A DNA stretch of 9,747 nt. It comes from Candidatus Magasanikiibacteriota bacterium (lineage in GTDB: Bacteria > Patescibacteriota > Patescibacteriia > Magasanikbacterales > UBA922). The translations under genes were made by a program, and so were the position numbers. The DNA lies in assembly GCA_003518365.1 (NCBI GenBank), contig DOYU01000002.1:34447-44193 (forward strand), written 5' to 3'. Of the stretch, positions 1 through 4,859 are shown in pieces. The notes beneath the pieces were generated by a model. That model saw only the letters and a list, made by a program, of their open reading frames with translations, was not told the DNA's origin and did not search any database. The number at the start of each line of letters is the position of its first letter. Within the stretch, counting starts at the first letter, position 1.

Positions 1-1094
1 TGCTTCATGATCTGTGGCTCGATAAGTCCACCGCCACGACTATTCGTTGCTGTGCTATGGATATAGTCTTCGTCAACTTTTACAAGAAGTCCTTTTTCTT
101 TTAATTTTTCTACAATCTTTGGTCGCGCATCGAGAATATGCATGCCAGCAAATTCTTCTGCGATTGGAAGCAAATTGCCATCCAAATCAATGACTTGTTG
201 TTTGTCTAAATCATGCCGTTCTGCAATAAAAAAGTCTGTTGCATCATGCCACGGCGTAATAGTCATGACACCAGTTCCAAATTCAGGATCAATTGCTTCA
301 TCTTTGATAATCGTTGCAGTAACTTTTCCATTGATCCATTCACAGTCAAATGTATCGCCATGTTTGTATGCCGTATAGCGTTCATCATCAGGATGCATGA
401 CCACATATTTGTCGCCAAACTTTGTCTCAGGGCGAGACGTTCCAATCACAAACGGACCATATTGAAAATAATAAAATGGTGCTTTTTGTTCTTTGCGAAC
501 GACTTCGATATCTGAGACATTTGATTGCATTTTTGGATCCCAATTGACAATGCGATCTCCACGATAGATGAGTCCTCTGTCATACATGATTTTAAAAGCA
601 GTGCGAACGGCAAGATTTCTCTCTTCATCAAGAGAATAATATTCACGAGACCAATCCATGGACGTGCCCATGCGTTTTGCTTGGTTCACAATACGATCGT
701 GACTATCCTGCGCAAAATCTTCCACGCGTTTCAAAAAAACATCGCGACCAAGATCATGACGCGTTTTTTGTTCATCGTTCCAGAGCATGCGTTCTACTTT
801 TTCTTGTGTCGCTATCGCTGCGTGGTCTGTCCCAGGCACCCAGAGTGTCTTATCACCTTTCATACGATGATAGCGCACCATCACGTCCTCGATAGCAAGC
901 ATGACGGCATGCCCAATATGCAGTGTCCCTGTCACATTTGGTGGTGGGAGAACAATACTAAAGGACTCAGCATCTTTGTCAGTAATACCTTTTTCAATAC
1001 AAACATCAGGATCAAAATATCCACTCTCTTCCCAGCGTTTGTAGATAGCATCTTCGTATTTTTGTGGCTCGTAGGCCTTTTCTAATTGCTTCAT
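1..1094 (-). CDS. valS: Valyl-tRNA synthetase, N-terminal part (cut by window edge)
   Basis: Class I aminoacyl-tRNA synthetase that charges tRNA-Val with valine in the cytoplasm. 364 codons are present and the reading frame is open to the left edge, so the C-terminal catalytic half, the KMSKS loop and the anticodon-binding domain lie outside. Seen: the PPPNVTGTLHIGHA signature with HIGH at residues 59-62; GTDHA at 88-92; NWDPKMQ followed by SDIEV at 184-198, the usual entry to the CP1 editing domain; TSRPETKFGD at 219-228; HPDDERY at 234-240; GTGVMTITPWHDATD at 273-287, the editing-site loop. The segment after CP1 reads HSTATNSRGGGLIEP, where many bacterial ValRS carry zinc-knuckle cysteines; this form is familiar from CPR genomes (recollection). 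The ATG at 1094 gives a standard N-terminus. AGGA lies 10 nt upstream, but the same bases also form a possible -10 box. Confidence 0.95.
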   Translation of the reverse strand, partial: MKQLEKAYEPQKYEDAIYKRWEESGYFDPDVCIEKGITDKDAESFSIVLPPPNVTGTLHIGHAVMLAIEDVMVRYHRMKGDKTLWVPGTDHAAIATQEKVERMLWNDEQKTRHDLGRDVFLKRVEDFAQDSHDRIVNQAKRMGTSMDWSREYYSLDEERNLAVRTAFKIMYDRGLIYRGDRIVNWDPKMQSNVSDIEVVRKEQKAPFYYFQYGPFVIGTSRPETKFGDKYVVMHPDDERYTAYKHGDTFDCEWINGKVTATIIKDEAIDPEFGTGVMTITPWHDATDFFIAERHDLDKQQVIDLDGNLLPIAEEFAGMHILDARPKIVEKLKEKGLLVKVDEDYIHSTATNSRGGGLIEPQIMK

Positions 1095-1103
1095 AGTACA
1101 GAT

Positions 1104-1112
1104 ATCCTATCA
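1104..1112 (-). promoter_or_regulatory. Possible extended -10 (or RBS) of valS
   Basis: On the minus strand TGA-TAGGAT is a TGn extended -10 with 4 of 6 bases matching TATAAT, ending 9 nt before the valS ATG. A start site at the normal distance would leave only two or three leader bases. The AGGA within it is also at a plausible ribosome-binding distance. The two readings exclude each other unless transcription starts further upstream. Confidence 0.35.
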
Positions 1113-1116
1113 AAAT

Positions 1117-1142
1117 GAGCCAAAAACGCAAGTTTTTGGCTC
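1117..1142. repeat. 11-bp perfect inverted repeat between valS and the + strand promoter
   Basis: Arms GAGCCAAAAAC and GTTTTTGGCTC are perfectly complementary around a four-base centre (GCAA on +). The repeat lies between the possible valS -10 and the TTGACA box of the divergent + strand promoter. If both promoters are real it is in neither transcript, and it is then better read as a DNA operator than as an RNA hairpin. As a terminator it is poor, since no T-run follows on either strand. Confidence 0.6.
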
Positions 1143-1144
1143 CG

Positions 1145-1173
1145 TTGACAAGGAAAGTGTGATATGGTAGGTT
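1145..1173 (+). promoter_or_regulatory. Candidate promoter for the small membrane protein
   Basis: A perfect TTGACA at 1145-1150, a 17-nt spacer, then TAGGTT at 1168-1173 (3 of 6 to TATAAT) preceded by TGG, an extended -10 arrangement. The start site would be near 1180, giving a leader of about 110 nt before the GTG at 1291. The -35 and spacing are convincing; the -10 is weak. Confidence 0.4.
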
Positions 1174-1214
1174 TATCTATCGTTCTTTCACATTTCAGTC
1201 GTCTATGGAGACTC

Positions 1215-1265
1215 TTGTGGGTCTGTAAAAATATATCAGTTTGACGTATTTCTTTAGACCCACAA
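1215..1265 (+). promoter_or_regulatory. Leader stem with long loop upstream of the membrane protein
   Basis: TTGTGGGTCT at 1215-1224 is the exact reverse complement of AGACCCACAA at 1256-1265, with a 31-nt AU-rich loop. It lies in the predicted leader, ending 13 nt before the purine-rich GAGGGGG (1279-1285) that serves as ribosome-binding site. The CCC of the 3' arm could alternatively pair with the G-run of the RBS, so a switching leader is possible but unproven. No known riboswitch class was recognised. Confidence 0.4.
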
Positions 1266-1290
1266 CTTCAACTGCACCGAGGGGGTACCC

Positions 1291-1608
1291 GTGAGTAACA
1301 AAAAAAGCCAAATCCTACTCATCCTGTTTTGCCTTGTGATGCTGGCCTGGGGCATCCACTGGGCGGTCACTGGTAAAATCGCGATCCTGACCGATATCGT
1401 CTACTGGATGAGAAGTATCAACCTTGATCATTCAGGAGAACTGCAAATAGTGTTCCTCTTTGCAGCTCTCCTTGTTCTCGTGCTCTACGGCCTATTTGCC
1501 TTAGCACTTCTCACCGCGCTAACCACCACTCTTCTTTCCTTCTTCGGAGGAATCTGGTGGCTGTTTCAGAGGCTCCCCCGCAAGAAGCAAAGCCCTGTTC
1601 ACGACTGA
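1291..1608 (+). CDS. Small membrane protein, function unknown (105 aa)
   Basis: Family not recognised. The protein begins with a short basic stretch (MSNKKSQ), then a hydrophobic helix at about residues 8-26, a polar linker (27-52) with acidic residues, and a long hydrophobic stretch at about 53-92 that could hold one long or two short membrane helices. It ends in a basic tail (RLPRKKQSPVHD). By the positive-inside rule both ends would be cytoplasmic. The start is GTG with GAGGGGG five bases upstream, the strongest Shine-Dalgarno-like site in the window. It stops at TGA. By eye the gene uses more C- and G-ending codons than its neighbours. It has its own candidate promoter and leader stem, and hairpins follow it, so it is probably transcribed alone. 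No catalytic motif is visible, so no function is assigned. Confidence 0.7.
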   Translation: MSNKKSQILLILFCLVMLAWGIHWAVTGKIAILTDIVYWMRSINLDHSGELQIVFLFAALLVLVLYGLFALALLTALTTTLLSFFGGIWWLFQRLPRKKQSPVHD

Positions 1609-1622
1609 CCCAACCTTTGGAG

Positions 1623-1663
1623 GGACCCCTCGGCTGCGCAGACTACGCGCGTCGAGGGGATCC
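1623..1663 (+). repeat. GC-rich hairpin downstream of the membrane protein
   Basis: GGACCCCTCG pairs with CGAGGGGATCC, 10 bp with a single bulged A, around a GC-rich centre containing a further GCGC/GCGC pairing. It starts 15 nt after the stop codon at 1608. No T-run follows directly, but the AT-rich hairpin at 1666-1702 comes next, so the pair might act together as an imperfect terminator. The wording (GAGGGACC) resembles the dispersed repeat at 1709-1745. Confidence 0.5.
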
Positions 1664-1665
1664 AC

Positions 1666-1702
1666 ACAGTACATTTATTTTTTATTAAAATGAATGTACT
1701 GT
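1666..1702 (+). repeat. 16-bp AT-rich hairpin
   Basis: ACAGTACATT (1666-1675) pairs with AATGTACTGT (1693-1702), a U-G wobble follows, then ATTTT pairs with AAAAT around the loop TTATT. The stem is 16 bp and is complete only in + strand RNA, since the wobble becomes a mismatch on the other strand. It could protect the 3' end of the membrane-protein transcript. Its AATGTACT half-sites also recur in the palindrome at 1767-1786. Confidence 0.55.
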
Positions 1703-1708
1703 AGGATT

Positions 1709-1745
1709 GTCATCCCGAACGAAGAGAGGGACCTTTCGAAGGTAC
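1709..1745. repeat. Dispersed palindromic repeat, copy A
   Basis: Begins TGTCATCCCGAACGAAGAGA and ends CTTTCGAAGG. The same framework is seen at 6436-6476 (copy D): TGTCAT-CCGA, then GAACGA, GAG, and CTTTCGAAGG. Within it TCCC pairs with GGGA, and copy D pairs ATTCC with GGAAT at the corresponding place. Similar extragenic repeats are known as REP-like units in several bacterial groups including CPR genomes (recollection). Confidence 0.65.
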
Positions 1746-1766
1746 ATATCTTATCTGACAAAAAAT

Positions 1767-1794
1767 AATGTACGTCAACGTACATTGATACAAT
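1767..1794 (+). promoter_or_regulatory. Candidate promoter and operator of the DHH gene
   Basis: A perfect palindrome with arms AATGTACG and CGTACATT around TCAA occupies 1767-1786. It is followed at once by TGA-TACAAT (1786-1794), an extended -10 with 5 of 6 bases matching. There is no good -35. The start site would fall near 1801, only a few bases before the GTG at 1805. A regulator on the palindrome would cover the -35 and spacer, a typical repression geometry. Confidence 0.45.
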
Positions 1795-1804
1795 TCCTAA
1801 CCGT

Positions 1805-2953
1805 GTGGCACTTTCAACCATCCAACAAATTCATAGTCTTGTCACTGAGAACAAGCAGTTCCTCATCACCTTCCGCAAAGATGCGGGAAGCGATGCTATA
1901 GGGAGCGCGGCTGCACTCATGGCATTTCTCACCGCACAAGGTAAACGTGTGGATGTTGTCGTAGACGGATTTATTTTGCCAGATAAATTGCAATTTTTGA
2001 AAATCGCTCGTTCATTTCAAAATACTTTTTCTCATCTTCAAAAATTCATTCTCACCATTGATGTAAAAAATACAGGTGTCGAAGAACTCAGCTACGATGT
2101 AAAAGACGAAAAACTTCGTATTTACATCACACCAAAACACGGGGTACTCTCTCGAGAACACATCACAACGGCGCAGACAGATTTCAAATATGATGCTATC
2201 TTTGTCGTCGATACCCCTGACCTTGAATCACTCGGCGCAATCTATCGAGATAATACTGATCTCTTCTATACTGAACCGGTCATAAACATTGATCACCATA
2301 TTGCAAACGAAAACTTTGGGCAGATCAATATCGTGGATAGCACCGTTGCGACATCTGCAGAATTACTTTTTGATATATTCAAACAACTCGGTGAAGAACA
2401 CATCTCACAAGAAGTTGCGACCGCACTTCTCACAGCGATGATTGATAGCACACGTAGCTTTACTGCTGAAAATGTCAAACCACAAACACTCAGGACTGCA
2501 AGCACACTCATGTCACTCGGTGCAGACAGACAATATATTATTCACAATCTGTATCGAACAAAAACAATTGGCTCACTCAAACTCTGGGGAGAAGCGCTGG
2601 CACAACTCGAACGACATGAACATATCAACATGGTCGCCACCAGACTATCTCGCGACATGTTTGTCCAAACCGGAGCATCAGAATCATCACTGTACGATAT
2701 TGTTGACGAACTCATTGTCTATTCTCCTGAAGCAAAACTTATTTTATTGACGCACGAACATCCTGGCGGAGATGATACAATTCATAGCATCCTCTATGGC
2801 GCAAAAGGATATGATGCCAAAGCACTTTTGAAATCACTCAACCCAACAGGAGACGATATGCGAGCATCCGTAACAATGCGAGGAAAAACGGTGAGAGAAG
2901 TGGAAGAAAAAGTGATAGAAGAAGTGACGTATAGATTGAAGCAACAAAAGTAG
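1805..2953 (+). CDS. DHH-family phosphoesterase with degenerate motif I
   Basis: Resembles the DHH/DHHA1 superfamily of RecJ- and NrnA-type enzymes, which cut short oligonucleotides or nucleotide phosphates using two Mn ions. 382 aa, slightly longer than typical NrnA. Motifs seen: FRKDAGSDAIGS at 23-34 in the place of the usual H-x-N-P-D-x-D, so the His and first Asp are missing and only D30 remains; VVDTPD with D136; DHH at 163-165; MIDSTRSF with D214. The C-terminal part (about 260-382) fits a DHHA1 domain by position, but the glycine-rich GGGH substrate loop is not present; the region reads SLNPTGDDMRASVTMRG. The GTG at 1805 is preferred because the next ATG (1919) would remove motif I. 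No Shine-Dalgarno is seen, and the candidate promoter leaves almost no leader. Activity may be altered or lost; binding or structural roles are possible. Confidence 0.82.
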   Translation: MALSTIQQIHSLVTENKQFLITFRKDAGSDAIGSAAALMAFLTAQGKRVDVVVDGFILPDKLQFLKIARSFQNTFSHLQKFILTIDVKNTGVEELSYDVKDEKLRIYITPKHGVLSREHITTAQTDFKYDAIFVVDTPDLESLGAIYRDNTDLFYTEPVINIDHHIANENFGQINIVDSTVATSAELLFDIFKQLGEEHISQEVATALLTAMIDSTRSFTAENVKPQTLRTASTLMSLGADRQYIIHNLYRTKTIGSLKLWGEALAQLERHEHINMVATRLSRDMFVQTGASESSLYDIVDELIVYSPEAKLILLTHEHPGGDDTIHSILYGAKGYDAKALLKSLNPTGDDMRASVTMRGKTVREVEEKVIEEVTYRLKQQK

Positions 2954-2965
2954 TACTCTGATTTG

Positions 2966-3003
2966 CGGGGAAAGATTGCACTCCGCTTCGCTTCGTTAAG
3001 ACT
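2966..3003 (-). repeat. Repeat unit B, left arm of the nested palindrome
   Basis: Read on the minus strand it gives GTCTTAACGAAGCGAAG, then CGGAGTGCAATCTTTC and a CCCCGC end. It matches the unit at 3131-3169 in order and spacing (TCTTA, CGAA-CGAAG, GAG, AATCTTTC, CGC) but in the opposite orientation. Shared words also link both units loosely to the repeats at 1709 and 6436. Confidence 0.5.
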
Positions 3004-3050
3004 CCTTTTTGCTAACGCAAAAAAAGATTAGAAGATTAATGCTACATGCT

Positions 3051-3086
3051 AAGAAGGACATGCATATCGTGCATGTCCTTCTTTTT
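3051..3086 (+). terminator. Rho-independent terminator of the DHH gene
   Basis: AAGAAGGACATGCA pairs perfectly with TGCATGTCCTTCTT (14 bp) around a TATCG loop, and the 3' arm runs into CTTTTTAT. It lies about 100 nt after the DHH stop. On the minus strand the stem is the same but the following bases (AGCATG) hold no T-run, so it would stop gpmI transcription less well. Confidence 0.75.
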
Positions 3087-3130
3087 ATGAAATAATCTTT
3101 TAGTCTTATTTCACCATAAGGTGAAATGTA

Positions 3131-3169
3131 ATCTTAGTCGAACGAAGTGAGACGTAATCTTTCTGCGCA
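3131..3169 (+). repeat. Repeat unit C, right arm of the nested palindrome
   Basis: Carries ATCTTAGTCGAACGAAGTGA followed by GACGTAATCTTTC and TGCGC. It is the forward partner of the inverted unit at 2966-3003. The CGAACGAAG-GAG core also occurs in copy A at 1709-1745. It lies 33 nt downstream of the gpmI-1 stop. Confidence 0.5.
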
Positions 3170-3202
3170 GCATGCATACCTCTCACACCACCACGCACAT
3201 CA

Positions 3203-4780
3203 CTACATGAGCGACCGTCCCGTCATCTCCGGCGGCTGTTCTATCCCTAAAAGTTTCAACATCGTCGGCGCAACGTCAGCGAGCATGCCGACAGGATGCA
3301 TGAGCGAAAGATCCCCTTCTGGTGGATCTCCTGCAGGGCCGGCCTTGCCACGATAGTCATTGCCAATGATAAAGAATGGCACTGGATTTGTACTATGTTC
3401 TTTATCTTTTTCTCCTGTTTCCAAATTCACGACTTCTTCTGCATTGCCATGATCTGCGGTGATGAGCAGCAAGCCATCTTTTGCAAGCACATGATCAGCA
3501 ATCGCACCGAGGGCTTTGTCAACGGCTTCTACGCCGGCAATTGTTGAGGTAAGGTCACCGGTGTGCCCCACCATGTCGGCATTGGCAAAATTGAGAATAA
3601 TGACATCATATTCTTCAGCTTCAATCGCACGGATGACTTCTTTTGCAATCAGTCCGGCAGACATCTCTGGCGCCTGGTCGTATGATGACACTTTTGGCGA
3701 CGGGATAATGCCACGCTTTTCTTTAGGAAACGGATCTTCAACTGTGCCATTGAGAAAGAAGGTCACGTGCGCGTATTTTTCTGTCTCTGCAATGTGAAAC
3801 TGCGATAAATCGGCATTGCTGAGAACTTCAGCAAGACAATTATGCACGACCATGGGCGGGAATGCTACAGAAACGGGCAATTCTTTTTCATATTCTGTCA
3901 TCGTCACAAAGGTGACATCACGAATATACTCACGGGGGAATTTTTCAAAGGCTGGCAAGACAAAGGCTTGCGTGAGCTGTCTTGCACGGTCTGGACGAAA
4001 ATTGAAAAAAATAACAGCATCGCCAGATGACACGCGCGCCGTAGGCTCTCCTTCTTTTCCAATCACAACTGGCTCAAACTCTTCATCATAGACCTTTTTT
4101 TCGTATGACGCAGTGATCGCAGCGTCTGCATTTGGAAAGTAGGACGCTGCTTCGCCAAGCGCAATTGCATGATACGCTTTTTCAATCCGATCCCATCGAT
4201 TGTCTCGATCCATACCCCAATATCGTCCACCGAGTGTAGCAATCTTTCCGATACCAAGTTCTTTCATCTTTGCTTCAAGCTCTGCGATAAACGTCTTTCC
4301 ACTATCAAACTTTGTATCACGTCCATCGAGAAACGCATGGATCATGACGTTTTTTATCTTTTTTGCTTTTGCCAATTCGAGAAGCGCAAACAGATGTTCC
4401 TGGCTAGCATGCACATTTCCATGACCGACCAGTCCCATCACATGCAATGTGGAATTGTTTGTAGTCACGGCGCCTATCGCTTCATTGAGGGCATCATTTG
4501 CAAAGAGAGATCTGTCCGTAATACTTTTGTTGATGCGTGGCAATGTCTGGTAGTACACCCGACCTGCCCCGATGTTCAAGTGTCCGACTTCAGAGTTTCC
4601 CATTTCCCCAAACTGAAGACCGACTTCATTGCCGGAAGCATAGAGTGTCATGACTGGATATTCTTTGGTAAAGGTATCTGTCCGTGGCGTTTTTGCGCGG
4701 GTAATAGCATTCCCCTCACTATCCTGCGCGATTCCCCATCCGTCACAGATTGCGAGGACTGTTGGTTTTGGACGATTCAT
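3203..4780 (-). CDS. gpmI: 2,3-bisphosphoglycerate-independent phosphoglycerate mutase, paralog 1
   Basis: Interconverts 3- and 2-phosphoglycerate in lower glycolysis; cytoplasmic, Mn-dependent. 525 aa from the ATG at 4780, close to the usual 510-520. The frame stays open to 4825, but the extra 15 residues fall in the intergenic hairpin, whereas MNRPKPTVLAICDGWG is a normal family start. All expected metal and nucleophile residues are present: D13, S63 (in GNSEVGH), D402 and H406 (NADMVGHTG), D443 and H444 (TADHGNAE), H462 (EHSTNPVP). Substrate residues also fit: H124, R154-D155 (LDGRD), R186, R192, R262 and R265 (NFRPDRAR), K335 (ETEKYAH). A short Gly/Pro-rich insertion (KAGPAGDPPEGD, about 479-490) precedes the C-terminal LADVAPT. 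It lies 79 nt downstream of a second, divergent copy on the same strand. No Shine-Dalgarno is seen. Confidence 0.95.
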   Translation of the reverse strand: MNRPKPTVLAICDGWGIAQDSEGNAITRAKTPRTDTFTKEYPVMTLYASGNEVGLQFGEMGNSEVGHLNIGAGRVYYQTLPRINKSITDRSLFANDALNEAIGAVTTNNSTLHVMGLVGHGNVHASQEHLFALLELAKAKKIKNVMIHAFLDGRDTKFDSGKTFIAELEAKMKELGIGKIATLGGRYWGMDRDNRWDRIEKAYHAIALGEAASYFPNADAAITASYEKKVYDEEFEPVVIGKEGEPTARVSSGDAVIFFNFRPDRARQLTQAFVLPAFEKFPREYIRDVTFVTMTEYEKELPVSVAFPPMVVHNCLAEVLSNADLSQFHIAETEKYAHVTFFLNGTVEDPFPKEKRGIIPSPKVSSYDQAPEMSAGLIAKEVIRAIEAEEYDVIILNFANADMVGHTGDLTSTIAGVEAVDKALGAIADHVLAKDGLLLITADHGNAEEVVNLETGEKDKEHSTNPVPFFIIGNDYRGKAGPAGDPPEGDLSLMHPVGMLADVAPTMLKLLGIEQPPEMTGRSLM

Positions 4781-4789
4781 ATGTATGCT

Positions 4790-4851
4790 GATATTCGGAT
4801 AATCCAGATCTACGGATAGATGCATCTGAAAATCTGGATTATCTGGATATC
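4790..4851 (+). repeat. Long hairpin between the two gpmI genes
   Basis: Arms 4791-4809 (ATATTCGGATAATCCAGAT) and 4832-4850 (ATCTGGATTATCTGGATAT) pair over 19 positions, plus G4790 with C4851. In + strand RNA all pairs form, two as G-U; in the minus-strand message of the gpmI genes the same two positions are A-C mismatches. The 22-nt loop contains the perfect palindrome AGATGCATCT. The right arm contains the tandem ATCTGGATT/ATCTGGATA. No T-run follows, so it is not a standard terminator; it may stabilise or process the gpmI message. Confidence 0.65.
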
Positions 4852-4859
4852 CGTATGCG

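Larger units (their letters stand above)
2966..3169. other. 204-bp nested palindrome between convergent genes
   Basis: Almost the whole gap between the DHH gene and gpmI-1 folds on itself. Outer arms 2966-3003 and 3131-3169 are imperfect inverted copies. Middle arms AAGATTAGAAGATTA (3024-3038) and TAATCTTTTAGTCTT (3093-3107) pair over 15 positions with two G-U wobbles in + strand RNA. The core is the 14-bp terminator at 3051-3083. Two side hairpins sit between outer and middle arms: TTTTTGC/GCAAAAA near 3006-3021 and ATTTCACC/GGTGAAAT at 3108-3127. It could be a composite terminator or a non-autonomous mobile element; no transposase is nearby. Confidence 0.5.

Noticed and set aside
525..1085. 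186-codon + strand open frame
   Set aside because: It is antisense to valS, whose minus-strand translation carries HIGH and editing-domain motifs; the + translation shows no family features.
1117..1142. Terminator between valS and the membrane gene
   Set aside because: Both genes point away from it and no T-run follows on either strand.
1707..1901. 64-codon + strand frame starting in the dispersed repeat
   Set aside because: Starts inside repeat copy A and overlaps the DHH gene start in another frame; typical spurious repeat-derived ORF.
2966..3169. CRISPR array or tRNA-like cluster
   Set aside because: Repeat units are inverted and only two, spacing is not regular, and no tRNA acceptor/anticodon pattern can be made from the side hairpins.
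4169..4819. 216-codon + strand open frame
   Set aside because: Antisense shadow of gpmI-1, which has all catalytic motifs on the other strand.
4781..4825. Extra 15 N-terminal codons of gpmI-1
   Set aside because: They translate the intergenic hairpin and are not found in the family; the ATG at 4780 gives the normal N-terminus.
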